DNA from: Isoetes taiwanensis
Taxonomy: Eukaryota > Streptophyta > Lycopodiopsida > Isoetales > Isoetaceae
Reading direction: 5' to 3'
NCBI GenBank assembly: GCA_021234155.1
Contig: JAJEKV010000001.1
Location: forward strand, 30,578,177 to 30,642,176
Length of the DNA stretch: 64,000 bases
Shown here in pieces: positions 34,191-44,746 of this stretch. The translations under genes and the position numbers were made by a program. Numbering within the stretch: the stretch's first letter is position 1; each line of letters starts with the position of its first letter. Under the pieces are notes generated by a model. That model ran no database searches and had not been told where the DNA came from. It saw only the letters and a list, made by a program, of their open reading frames with translations.

Positions 34191-36950
34191 TTAATCTACA
34201 CAAATCGACATGCCTGAGCCGATTTCTTCGGAGATGACCTTGCCGTCCCATTGCTCCATAAACTGTGGGTACTGTTTTTCTAGATCTCTTTTAAGTACCC
34301 ATGTCGCGTCTTCCACCGGCAAGTGTTTCCACTTGACTAAGTATTAGAGAAACTCCGATCTCCTTGTTTTTGAATGCTTTATCAAGAATTAGCTCTGGAA
34401 CTATTTCCAACTGCTCTTCTGTCATTTCCAACATCGTTGGAGTGTCCAAAACTTCTTCTGGATTGGGAGTATGCTTCTTCAGCAGACTCACGTGGAAGAC
34501 TTTGTGGATCTTTAAGTGTGCTGGCAAGTCTAACCTGTAGGATTGGTTACCCACTCTCTTGACTATTTTGAAGGGTCCAGCCCACCTTGGAGCAAGTTTC
34601 TTGCAATTCCCGATGCGGAGCTTCGCCTGCTTCACCTTGATCTTGAGCCACACATTGTCGCCAACTTCGAACTCCCTGACTGTTCGATGCTTGTCGGCAA
34701 TGCTCTTCTGACGACTCCTTGCTGCTAGGAGATATCCTCGCACTTCTTCTACGAGCTGCATGTCGCTCAACATTTGTTGCGAGACTTCCACTTTTGACAC
34801 AGGATTGTGCCAAGTGTCTGGAGTTAGGCATTGGTAGCTGTAGTTGATCATGAACGGCGACATTTGGGATGATTCTTGCTTGGTGCTATTGTATGCAAAT
34901 TCCACCAAGTGAATAAATTCCTCCCACATACCTTGCTTGTTCCAGACATAGTTTCGGAGCATGTCTTCCAATATTCTGTTGATACGCTCCGTTTGCCCAT
35001 CCGTCTGTGGATGATAGGCCGTGCTCATGGATAGCTTCGTTCCAATCGTTGTGAAGAGATCCTGCCAGAAGGCACTCATGAACTTCGGATCTCGGTCGGA
35101 GATAATTTCTCTGGGCATGCCATGGAGTCTGAAGATCTCTTTGGTGAAGAGCTTTGCCGTATCCATAGCTGTGTCCGTGGTCCTGCAAGGCACAAAGTGG
35201 TCCATCTTCGACAACTTGTCGACCACGACCATCAAGGCATCCTTGCCCCTTACTGTCCTTGGCAGTCTTGTTATAAAGTCCATGCTGACGACCTCCCACT
35301 TAGCGTTAGGCACCGCTAATGGTTCCAATGCCCCTGGTATTCGCAGTTGTTCTGCCTTTGTTTGCTGACACTCCTTGATGTAGTGGGCTATTTGCTTCTT
35401 CATTCCCGGCCAATAGTAGCTGCTACGCACTTTAAAGTATGTCTTTATGAATCCTGCGTGGCCAGCTATTGGGCTGTTGTGGGTGTCGTGGAGGATCAAC
35501 TTTCTTACTCCAGATGATTTAAGACGCACAACTTGTTCTTATGGTATAGGAGGTTACCTTCCTTCTTAAAATTTTTGAAGGTTTCCCTCTCCTTATCCGT
35601 TCTCGCTTCCTTGCACAGGCTTGCCCATACTTCCTTGAAGTCGACATCTGTTGGCAAATTTTCTTCTATCTTTTTCCCGAAATCGCTGAAGAGCGTCGAG
35701 ATTGCGTTGCAGTGCACCCTGATTGTCAGTGGATGCCTTGAAAGCGCATCTGCTACCACATTAAGTTTCCCGGGCTTGTAGACTATCTCAAAGTCGTACT
35801 CCTCGAGAAACTCTATCCACCTTCGCTGCCTCAGATTGAGATGTGGTTGCGTGAATACGTACTGGAGGCTCTGGTGATCAGTGTCCAGCTGGAACTTTCT
35901 CCCTAAGAGGTAATGCCTCCAGATTCTCAATGCCCTGACAACTGCTAGCAGCTCTTGGTCATGTGTCGGGTAACGCGTTTCGGCGTCGTTCATCTTCCTT
36001 GAGTCGTACGCTATTACCCGCTCCTCTTGCATGAGCACTGCACCTGTGGCTATCTTGCTTGCATCCGTCGCCACTAACTTGTCCTTTTCCGGGTCTGGCA
36101 GGGTTAAGACGGGGGCGGTTGTTAAAGCTTCCTTTAACAATTCAAATGCTGCCTGGGCTTTCTTAAGCCAATGAATGCGCCCAATTTTCACTTTTCTGCC
36201 TTTGTCAAAGTCGTGAATGGGGCTGCTATCTTTATGGAAGTTCTTCACGAACTTTCGTAATACCGCTAGGCCAAGGAAACTTCGACCTCATGGACGTTCT
36301 TTGGTGCCGGCCATTGGATTCTTGCTTCAATCTTGGCGGGTCTGCCGAGATTCCTTCGCTGAAATCACATGACCGAGGTATTCCACCTTTCTCGTCAAGG
36401 CGGTGGCGCCGACAACTTGGCGCATAACCGATGCCTTCTTAACTTCTGGAACACCTTTCTTACGTGTTGTACATGCTCTTCAATGGATTTGCTGTACACC
36501 AGAATATCGTCGAAGAATACTATCACAAAGGTGTCTTAAGTATTCTCTGAAGATATCATTCATGAGTCTCATGAACGTAGCTGGGGCGTTGGATAGCCCA
36601 AATGGCATTACAGTGAACTCGTAATGCCCATACCTGGTTCTGAAAGCCGTTTTGTGGATGTCCTCTTCCTTTATTCTGATCTGGTGATAACCTGACCTTA
36701 GGTCGATCTTGGAGAAGACCTTTGCCCCTTGGAGCTGATCCATCAAGTCGTCTGATCTGGGGAGTGCATACTTGTTCTTGATGGTGTGTTTGTTCAATTG
36801 TCTGTAATCTATGCACATCCTCAAGCTTCCATCCTTCTTCTTGACAAAGAGGATGGGTGCCCCAAATGGTGAGACGCTAGGCCTGATGAAGCCTAGATCG
36901 AGCAATTCTTGTAACTGCTTCTTTAGCTCCGTGAGTTCATGTGTGGTCAT
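34191..36950 (-). pseudogene. Element D pol: RT, RNase H, integrase, chromodomain (chromovirus type)
   Basis: Minus strand. RT (36950-36480) has [27 protein letters not shown] and [12 protein letters not shown]; a frameshift near 36530 precedes the catalytic FFDDILVYS. RNase H (about 36110-35740) is canonical: VATDASK, HDQELLAV, LDTDHQSL, VADALSR. Integrase (35529-34291) has MDFITRLP (D), ISDRDPKF (D) and GQTERINRILED (E); one zinc-ligand Cys (ECQQTKAE) appears lost. A chromodomain follows: PELILDKAFKNKEIG, then after a frameshift near 34343 KWKHLPVEDATW, with the stop at 34191. A C-terminal chromodomain marks the chromovirus branch of Ty3/gypsy; such domains read methylated histone H3 tails. 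Several frameshifts: inactive. Confidence 0.9.
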
Positions 36951-37006
36951 TCTATATGGGGCCTTGCTCGTCGGCTTGGTCCCTGGTTCTAGTGCTATCT
37001 CACACT

Positions 37007-37606
37007 CTACTCCCCTGTAAGGAGGAAGCTTCTCGATCTCATCTGGAAAGAGATCATGGAACTCCGTTGCTTGGGCAACTTGCTGAGCACTTTGTCTTCT
37101 TTGCTTCCCTCCGACTCGGGTTCCTCAACCTCGAGTTTGAAGATGTATGCTACCTGCTCGGTCTTTATAGACTTGAGCAGCTTCTTAACAGACATACACT
37201 GCATGATGGGAGTAACTTCTTTACCTGTGATCTCAATGGCTTTGCCGTCGGGCGTTGGGAAGGTCACCTTCCGCTTTCCACAATCAATGATGGCCCCTGC
37301 TGGTCCAAGGTACTCCATTCCAATTATCAAGTCATACTTGCCAATGCCCATTACTTCTGCCCCCATCTGGATATTAATCCCTGGCAAGTTGATGTCGAAG
37401 TTGATCCTTTTTCCAGCTGTATGTCTTACTGCTCCGCTTGCCAAGATTACGGGTCTTGGTTTGGACTTTAGGGGTTTCAATTTCAACATTTCAACCATCC
37501 TCGGGGATGCGAAGTTATGGCTACTTCCGGAGTCTATCAAGATTATGAAAGACTTGGCCTTTGCCTTCCCCATTGTGGAGATTACCTTATCTTTGGGTCT
37601 CTGCAC
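37007..37606 (-). pseudogene. Element D protease region
   Basis: Retropepsin-like domain with active-site motif LIDSGSSHNF (about 37540) and the downstream flap/hydrophobic strand region (LIIGMEYLGPAGAIIDCGKR). It lies between gag and RT in the expected order and is continuous in sense with pol, apart from frame changes. Confidence 0.85.
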
Positions 37607-37766
37607 ATTACGTATCTATAGCGTGAAGATGTGGCACTCACCACGAATGTATGTCAGCGTGCCTCCTCGCCCGTCCTCGTCGGCGGAGTGTCCCATCCGC
37701 CCAGATGCGCGTTGAACTCATAACAAATGGGCGGTTGGTTTGTTCGGTGGCTTTGGCTGGAAACAT

Positions 37767-38908
37767 CTAAAAGCGAGCTGCTTCTCTATGCATTCTGCCT
37801 TTTCTCCTTGGGCATCGCTTTTGTAAGAAGGACGTCTTGCTTTTCGAGTAATTGGAACATTCCGGTTTGTCCTTGAAGGACACCTGCTTTCTTTCCTGCT
37901 GTTTTCCCTTGTTGCTATTGTATGGGGACTTTGCTGGGCTTGGGCTGGCTGCCCTAGGGCTGTAGCTCCCTGTTGCTTTACCTCTATCCTGATAGTGAGG
38001 CTGCCTCTGTGCGCTGTTCTGCGGCCCGGATCCTTGCAAACTAATTGCTTTGGATTCTGCTTCCGATACTGTTTTAGGGTCTATTGCCCTTACGAGCTTC
38101 CGGATTTCCTCGTTCAGTCCTTCTATGTAGCTTTCCACTGCGTGTTTTCGGCTCGGCTTTGGCACATCTGATCTTAGCCTCATGAATTCTTACGTATACG
38201 CGCACCCGTCTTGTAACCTTGTTGCAATCTGTAGAACTGCTGCATCATATTTGACTTGTGTTCTCGAGGGACATAGTGGTGCTTGAAAGCCTTTGAGAAC
38301 TTCTTAAATCGGCATGCATCTCTGCTCAACCCATGGGCCTTGGCATAGCCCTTCCACCATATGCGTGCGGCCCCTTTCAGGTTGGATGTTGCCACCCTGC
38401 CTTTGTCCTTATCCTTCATTCCGTAGGCATTGCCGTACTCGCTCATTTCGTCGAGCCATGCTTCTGCCTCTAAGCCGGATCTGTTCTCGCCCGAGAACTG
38501 TTCGAGTTTCCGGGCTTTCCATACATTGCCCAGTGCTGAGTCCACCTTCTTCTGGTACTCCAGGGCCTTAGTGTCCTTCTGTCTGCCGTCTCTACGGTCT
38601 GGCGCCTGCTCGGCCTCTTTCTCGGACTCAGAATCCGAGGTCGAGCTTGAGTCGGAGGTCTCTGTGCTAGGGGACCTCCTTCTCTTACTCCTCCTCTTGT
38701 CTTTCCCCGACTTTCGGGTTGTCGTTTGTGGCCCGGATGAAGCTTGGGCTGCTAGTAGGGCCTTTATCTGGTCCAGCTCTGTTCGCATTTGCGACATCTC
38801 TTCTTCTGGGGTCATGGGACCATATCCTTCGAAGAGGTTCGGTCTCTTCATCTCTGTTGGGCCTTCTATTTTGCTCGACCGTTCGTTGTTCCCTATCTGC
38901 ATACACAA
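37767..38908 (-). pseudogene. Element D gag
   Basis: Starts near 38908. An S/R/K-rich basic-acidic N-terminal section precedes a capsid-like region (GNVWKARKLEQFSGEN, GAARIWWKGYAKAHG). A frameshift near 38185 leads into ESYIEGLNEEIRKLV and a nucleocapsid part whose zinc knuckle is degenerate (CSNYSKS...KRC). Nothing resembling the two upstream ORFs is repeated here. A possible splice acceptor (GTGTATGCAG) lies just upstream of the gag start at about 38898-38907. Confidence 0.8.
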
Positions 38909-39083
38909 TTGGTCATGGTTGTACGGTTAGTTTTATTCGTTCTCTTGCATTATATGTGTTGTTGGTATAGTTGTGGAACAAAAAAATATATCAACAAAAC
39001 ATTTAAAGGGCAAAAGAAGTTATATTCATATTATATAATATGTTAATACAAAAAGAAGCTTCCGGGATCAAGATTCCTAACTA

Positions 39084-40587
39084 TTAGGAGGGGTTATCCT
39101 CTAGGAACTTCTTCACTTGGGCTGTTCCCACTGAATGGCCCAAATTCCTAAGGACGTTGACTGAAGATCCACCCTGCAAAGCTCTGGCCAAATCTTCTAC
39201 TCTGCGCTCGGAGGTATAGGCCGCGGTGACTGCCAGTCTTCCCTGCCGTCTGTAAGGTATGGCGAAGTCAAAAGTATCAAGTGCTACCGCTCTCTTCACT
39301 AGGATGGCGTACTCGGTGTTGGGAGCTAGCCGAGCATGCCGGCCAAAGCCTGAGAGCACAATTAGCATCGATACTCCTTCCTCGCCCCTGGGGGTGAATT
39401 TGTGGTGAATTACCGCTATTCTTCCATCCATCAGCAGGGGAAGGTAATACCGCAAGGACCTGTCGTTGCGTGACGGGTCCTCGCCTCCTCGGCCTCAAGT
39501 TCTGTGTCTACCGGCATAGTCATCGACTTCCACCGTGGTGAGCTCCCTGTAGTCTCTGACTGTTGCTGAAGCTCTCCTTAGGTCGAACTCGCCTCTTCGC
39601 TCCCGGGGAGGCGTTGTCGAAGAACTTGTCGTTAAGATATTCGAGGTCGCGTGGCGGATCCCCATCTATTCCTGTAGAACAAGGAACTCTTCCTCCGTCG
39701 GTAGTTGCCCTGCCTCCATAATCTGCCTGATGTTGCTGTAGGCTTGGATATCGGAGGTGGACTCTCCCGTGTAAGTGTCGGCTTCCCTTGGAGTGGGAAG
39801 TCGGAGGTTCCTCAGACGATGAAGTCGTCCAGGTGTGTTCTCCGGAGTTGGTGCAGCAATTCGTCCGGTCGATACTCCCTTTCCCTGCACTCCGGGAGGT
39901 TTTGGATGTCGCTTAGGAGCAAATATTCTTCACCTTCGAGGATGATGGGGGCTAGGCTTGTGATACCTAGCCCAAGGGGTGGTGCAATCCTGAGAGTTTG
40001 CCGGCTTCTTTCGAATTCCTGCAACTCTTGTTCTGCTAGCCGCTGCTCTTCCGCTGGGTCGAGCTCGACGTAATCCTCATCTTCTTCCTCTGACTCCTCG
40101 TCTTCTCCCTTTCCTTCTTGCTCCTGTTCGTACTGCGAAAGGAGTTGTTGTGCTGCTGCTGTGGCTATTGGGTCCACGTCCATGGGGGGAATAGAGTTTT
40201 CTCCCATGGGATTCTCGGCACGGTGGGTAAGAAAAATTGCTAGGGCAGTATTGAAAGAGAAGTACTTGGTCCTGTTGACGGTCAGGACCATTGGCTCGGG
40301 CGTGCGCTGGGCCTTGTTTGTGAGATACTTGGCAATGTTTGGAACATCGCCTAAGGCTGCTTGAAGGGATTGCCTAGGAACAAAGTAGCCTACGCAAGGT
40401 GGAAGCTGCACTAATGATGGCTCTACCCTAGCTTGAAATTCAGACAGGACTCTGCTATATGCTTGGGTTGCGTGCAAGGTTGCTTGGACATCTATTTCCT
40501 TGCGGAAGACCTGGAAAATTTCATCGATGTCAGCCTCGGCAGCATGAGCGCTGGCGCTGTACCATCGCCTGAAATCAGAGGTTGCCA
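39084..40587 (-). pseudogene. Element D extra ORF 2: acidic protein of unknown function
   Basis: A coding stretch of about 500 codons from ATG 40587 (MATSDFRRWYSASAHAAEAD), interrupted by frame changes near 39815-39890 and 39500-39660, ending in FLEDNPS and a stop at 39084. The middle carries a long acidic tract (EDEESEEEDEDYVELDPAEE, about 40115-40050) followed by a probable coiled coil (EEQRLAEQELQEFERSRQ). The C-terminal block (IAVIHHKFTPRGEEGVSMLI, YAILVKRAVALDTFDFAIPY) looks globular. I recognise no family. It lies upstream of gag and has its own TATA box and a pair of palindromes. Extra ORFs before gag are known in some plant Ty3 elements such as Ogre, but I see no resemblance. Confidence 0.7.
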
Positions 40588-40701
40588 TGAGTTTAGCGAG
40601 GAAGAGACTAGCAAATGGTTGCAAGAGCGCCTCAGGGAGCTGGAAAATCGGCTAAGGGGGGAGGAGCAAACTTGTAGGGTGCTACGTGTGAAATGAGGGA
40701 C

Positions 40702-40711
40702 CTATTTATAG
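40702..40711 (-). promoter_or_regulatory. Internal TATA box for extra ORF 2
   Basis: CTATAAATAG on the minus strand, 115 bp before the ORF 2 ATG. The following leader shares blocks with the ORF 1 leader: CCCTCATTT, CACGT and CCAGCTCCCTGAGGCG in the same order. This indicates that the two promoters are duplicates. Confidence 0.65.
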
Positions 40712-40900
40712 AAAAGGGGAAAACCCTAATTTTTGGGTGACTTGGAAAATTCCTGGGGTTGGGCAATTCTAGTCTATACTGAGGTCAGAATGGGAATTGG
40801 AAGACTAATTTAAGGGTTTGAGCATGTCTGGATTATCTAAAGATGTTAACACAACAGGTTGAAGGTCACTTGGACAAGTTCTGGTGAAGAAATGGTAAGA

Positions 40901-40968
40901 GGTCTCACAGGTAGCGCCTCGTTCAAAAGCTACACTTTAGTTTCTTGACCAAGCGCGACGTGTGAGAC
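40901..40968. promoter_or_regulatory. 68-bp palindrome, ORF 2 proximal
   Basis: Arms read GGTCTCACAGGTAGCGCCT... and the near-exact reverse complement ...AGCGCGACGTGTGAGAC, meeting at a CTACACTTTAGTTT centre. It lies about 190 bp upstream of the ORF 2 TATA box and is one of four copies in element D. Confidence 0.8.
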
Positions 40969-41100
40969 ATCAGTCCCATTTTGATCAAAACATGTCCAAT
41001 TTGGGTAAAATAAGGGTGTAAGGATGACAGACTCATCAAATTAGGCAGAATTGACCCCTTACTTGGTCAATTTGGAGCTGTTTTGGGCAAGTTTGGACGA

Positions 41101-41168
41101 GGTCTCACAGCTAGCGCCTCGTCCAAAAACTAAACTTTAGTTTCTTGACCAGGCGCGACCTGTGAGAC
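41101..41168. promoter_or_regulatory. 68-bp palindrome, ORF 2 distal
   Basis: Same palindrome as at 40901, starting exactly 200 bp further upstream: GGTCTCACAGCTAGCGCCT...AGGCGCGACCTGTGAGAC. The centre AAACTAAACTTTAGTTT is itself symmetric. Arms of about 33 bp have only a few mismatches. Confidence 0.8.
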
Positions 41169-41310
41169 ATCATACTTTTCGGTCTGCAAATGTCCTATTT
41201 TATTAAAACAAAAACTAAAACCTGCTAACTTGTCCTAATTAAACAAGTTCAGACACATAAAGCACTCAAAATTGATTATATTACAAAATTTTTGACTATT
41301 TACAAAATGT

Positions 41311-42628
41311 TCAAGGTCGCTCTCCCTTGATGCGAGTAGCAAGTTGCATATCTTGCCTCATCAGTGTCACTCGCTTCGCATGAACAGTGCAAGCCGTCGA
41401 GTCTTCAAAATGTTGCACTATTTTTCGCTCGCCGCTTCCGCAATGCCGGTGACATCTCATCCAAGTGACCCTCATGTCGGGTCTTGAGTCCCGCATCACT
41501 TCTCGACTAAGCGGGCAAAGGGGCCTGAGGGGATTGGGAGGCCGAAGGCTGCTATTTGAAAGTGCGAATCTCCCATAGTGCTCTTTGCTTTCGGCCTCCT
41601 TCCTGGTGAGCTTCTTCTTGGCTGGCTGGACGGGACCTTGGGCTTTGGTGGTGGTGGCCTTAGGGTCTCTTTGCTTTGTTGGGTGTCCACCCTCGATGGT
41701 TCTGACTCTATTCTCCTGGTAGTAGGAGTTATAAGCCTCCCACTCCTTCATGTATGCCTCGTGCTCCCGCATCTTTCGCTCGTAGATCTTTACGGGGTCC
41801 GTGACATAGGACTCTCGGGCAGGCCGGGGTTGCTTCTTCCTGTCCCACTTTGGATAAGGAGGGGGCTTCTACGCTTTGTCCGGTTGCTCCTCCTCGGGCG
41901 CTACCTGCTCGGTTACCACCTGCTCAATGATCGGGGGTTTGGAAGAGCTTGCCCCCCTAGTGTTGGGGTTATGGTCTTCGTCAGAATCCTCGGAGGAGGC
42001 CGGGGGCTGATCAGGTGGCCGTTCGGTAATGGTGACCTTGGGGTTGGGCTTCTTTACTTTTGGGACCTCCTTGAGCTTCCTTGGGCTCCCCACCCATTTC
42101 CCTTTCTTTTGCTTTAGTTCCTCTGCCGCTTTCGCCTCCTCCTCTTCCCTCTTCCTCTTCTTTTGTTCCCTTTTTCTTTCTCGGCGTTCATACTTTGCGA
42201 TAAACGCAGCGAGGTCTTCTTCCTCCGCCGGCCCAAGCCTCGGCTCGCTCCGCTCTTGCTGCTCCTCTGCTTCTTTTTCTCGAATCCAGGCTTCGACTTG
42301 TTCGTCTATAGTTGGCTCTGGAGTCGGGCGTCTCTTTTCTTCCCGAGCCTTGGTCCTTTGCTCTTTCTGTGCTGCTTCCTCTTCCCTCGACTATCTCCAT
42401 CCCTGCTTCCGAGTGGGCCTCCCCGTCCTCCTGTTCTTGTACTTCTTGCTGTATTTCCTCGAAGGCATCTGTATACTGCTCCTCTGTGCTGCTCTCCTCG
42501 CTCGAAGATAATCGTCCTCCCCTCGCGACGAGCCTCTCCCGAAGCATCTGCTGTATGAGATTGGTGTCGCTGGCGCTGGGGGTTTCGCCTGGACGAGCTT
42601 TCCTGGCAGTTTGCTTGGTCCGTGCCAT
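41311..42628 (-). pseudogene. Element D extra ORF 1 with histone H3 N-terminal tail mimic
   Basis: ATG at 42628 begins MARTKQTARKARPGETPSAS; residues 2-10 equal residues 1-9 of mature histone H3, including K4, R8 and K9. No other H3 sequence follows. A Gln/Glu-rich, probably coiled-coil body comes next (IQQEVQEQED). A frameshift at about 42375-42395 leads into a highly charged section (EAWIREKEAEEQQE, RRERKREQKKRKREEEEAKA) and a Pro/Ser/Asp section (PPASSEDSDEDHNPNTRG). An in-frame TAG near 41869 separates a last part with KMREHEAYMKEWEAYNSYYQ. Total span is about 439 codons. Ala after Met means Met should be removed, leaving the H3-type N-terminus. No family is recognised; a nuclear or chromatin role is inference. 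The copy is dead through frameshift and stop. Confidence 0.75.
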
Positions 42629-42727
42629 GTTTGACGGTTCGACAATCGGATATCGGGCGCCAAAGATCGCCTTAGGGAGCTGGAGCAGATTTCTGAGGCG
42701 GGAACGTGCAAATGAGGGGGTCTACTT

Positions 42728-42737
42728 CTATTTATAG
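42728..42737 (-). promoter_or_regulatory. Internal TATA box for extra ORF 1
   Basis: CTATAAATAG on the minus strand, 100 bp before the ORF 1 ATG. The leader contains CCCTCATTT, CACGT and CCAGCTCCCTAAGGCG, matching the ORF 2 leader in order. Confidence 0.65.
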
Positions 42738-42838
42738 CTTGGCAATTTTTTAGGTCAAAATTCAAGTTGCTCTTTTTAACATGTCAAGGCACATATTTAC
42801 TTAAAACTTACACTTATTTCAGACTTTTTCTACTTATT

Positions 42839-42906
42839 GGTCTCACAGGTAGCGCCTTGTTCAAAAACTAAAGTTTAGTTTTTAGACCAGGCGCTAGCTG
42901 TGAGAT
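42839..42906. promoter_or_regulatory. 68-bp palindrome, ORF 1 proximal
   Basis: GGTCTCACAGGTAGCGCCT...CAGGCGCTAGCTGTGAGAT with centre ACTAAAGTTTAGTTTTT. It lies about 100 bp upstream of the ORF 1 TATA box. Confidence 0.8.
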
Positions 42907-43020
42907 CTTACACATTTTTAAGTAATTTAAACATGCTATTCTAACTAATTCCTACCTTGGAACTAGCCTTATCATATTACTTTTCCCAAATTCATCAAGT
43001 TTAGTGTGTTCTTGGCTCGA

Positions 43021-43088
43021 TGTCTCACAGGTAGCGCCCTGCTCAAAAACTAAAGTGCAGTTCTTTGACCAGGCGCGAGCTGTGAGAC
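43021..43088. promoter_or_regulatory. 68-bp palindrome, ORF 1 distal
   Basis: TGTCTCACAGGTAGCGCCC...AGGCGCGAGCTGTGAGAC, starting 182 bp beyond the proximal copy. This repeats the paired arrangement seen before ORF 2. Confidence 0.8.
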
Positions 43089-43278
43089 CACCTTGCCTGG
43101 AAAGTTTTTGGCTCATTCTTTTTAGTCTTATTAAGTTCCAATTCACTTAACTGTTACTAGCTTAGCATAAACTACAAAAATGAGAAAAAAAATTCCCACT
43201 TTTCGAGGCTTAAGGGTCCTATCAAGTTAGTACTACTGGGAGCATGGTCAGTGCTTTGCTCTTGGTCTCCAAGAACAT

Positions 43279-43291
43279 GGCTCTGATACCA
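43279..43291 (-). other. Primer-binding site, initiator tRNA-Met type (element D)
   Basis: The minus strand reads TGGTATCAGAGCC, the standard plant retroelement PBS complementary to initiator tRNA-Met. It sits one base inside the LTR end (GGGGACGTCACA) and fixes the right LTR's inner boundary. Confidence 0.9.
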
Positions 43292-43292
43292 T

Positions 43293-44746
43293 TGTGACGT
43301 CCCCTACTCGTATACGATGCCCGCACCGTATACAAACAGGAGTTCATCCCCCGCACCAGCTCCACACTGATACAGGGCCCTCCACATATCACCGTGACCA
43401 TCTAGAATCCACAGTGGGAAGAGTGAAGGGGTCATTTTACCTCGTCTTCCTCGGGGCCTACCTAGCTGCGGAAGCGTAAACATACACGTCAGTAACATAA
43501 CATGATATATCCAACTCGAAGGGTGGCACATCAACATCTGCATAGACAAAGATCAGCACAATACAAAGGAAGCTCCTACCCAAGGCTCTGACTCCAGGGA
43601 AGGAATGACTAGCTTGGGTTTTCGAGTTGATTGCAAAAGCGAGAATCATGACAGGTGGATGGGGGTGGCATAAGAACATGGCTTAGGGTTGTCCCTCCAT
43701 CGCCCCTCCCTGTACACACTGCGAGTAGGTTGAAAAGTGTTGGGACGATTAGTAGCCAGGGTGCATAGCCAAAGGGGCTATTCCTAGGTTACATCTCCCG
43801 GTCCAGATGGGGCGGTAGGGATTGCTCCCTCCGAGATCTACATCTTCGACCCAAAGGTGACTAGAGGGGGCCCTTGCCCCTTATTCGAAGTTAACCCACC
43901 GGAAGGTGAACACCACCCCCGGGTGTCGAGCCCATGCCTTACCCACACTCAGTGGCAAGCCATTAGACCTAGTCACTCTGATCCCCAGTAGGCCTTACAC
44001 ACCAGAGGGATCGGTCAAGGGTCAGAACACGAACCTCATTCTAAGCCAGTCTGGCCCCCTTCACCCACAACCAGGTAAGCTCTTGTACACAGGCCGAATT
44101 CTAGTAATGCACTAAGAGGGACTAGCTAGGAGCATCATCTACTAAGCTTTAAGTCTCTACCCCCCTTCCCAATACAATGAGTCCACAGAATACATCCGTC
44201 CATCATATGAACATAAGTAATAAGAACTAATCTAATACATAGAGTTAGGTTCTTTAGTTAGAGTCAATCTCAGGATCTGCTTGGCTACTAAGGGTGATTT
44301 AATAGGCTAAACCTACTGGCTCGAAGGCTGGAATAAGGTTTAGGCTATTCAATCGATCAAATACCTGATCCCTGGTTCACTCCTCTCGATCCGAAGGCGT
44401 CCATGTCTCTGTTCTGCTTCGGGATGCGGTCGGAAGGATGATCTGACAAGCTGGGGCGCACGGGCAGATCGTGGGAGTTGGAATTGACACCTCAGGCGCG
44501 CGAATCGGAGCTCGGAAGGTCTGTGGGCGAAAAAGGGAATGTTAGGGTTTGGTGCCTTATGAAGGCTATCAGTTATGTTTAGGGTTTCCATGACCCTTGG
44601 TCTACCTTTAATGGGTTAAAGGTCTAAAGGTGCGCGCATTGCTAGTGTGCGCACCATTGCAAGTTGCCCCCTAGGGCGTCCTTGCTTGGGTACACGTTGG
44701 CGTAACGTCGACTGGACGACGTGTACGCGTGACGGCGCAGTACGAA
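43293..44746 (-). repeat. Element D 5' LTR (right copy), outer part missing
   Basis: On the plus strand it begins TGTGACGTCCCC next to the PBS and extends to 44746, where homology to both the left LTR and the isolated LTR at 47857 stops. About 770 bp of the outer end is missing. Short ORFs inside are not genes. The overlap with the left LTR (about 356 bp) is about 98% identical, so insertion was fairly recent despite the damage. Confidence 0.8.

Noticed and set aside
37056-37715. 219-codon plus-strand ORF
   Set aside because: Antisense shadow of the element D protease/gag region.
42188-42628. A captured histone H3 gene
   Set aside because: Only nine residues after Met match; the following residues (ARPGETPSAS) and the rest of the frame have no H3 similarity.
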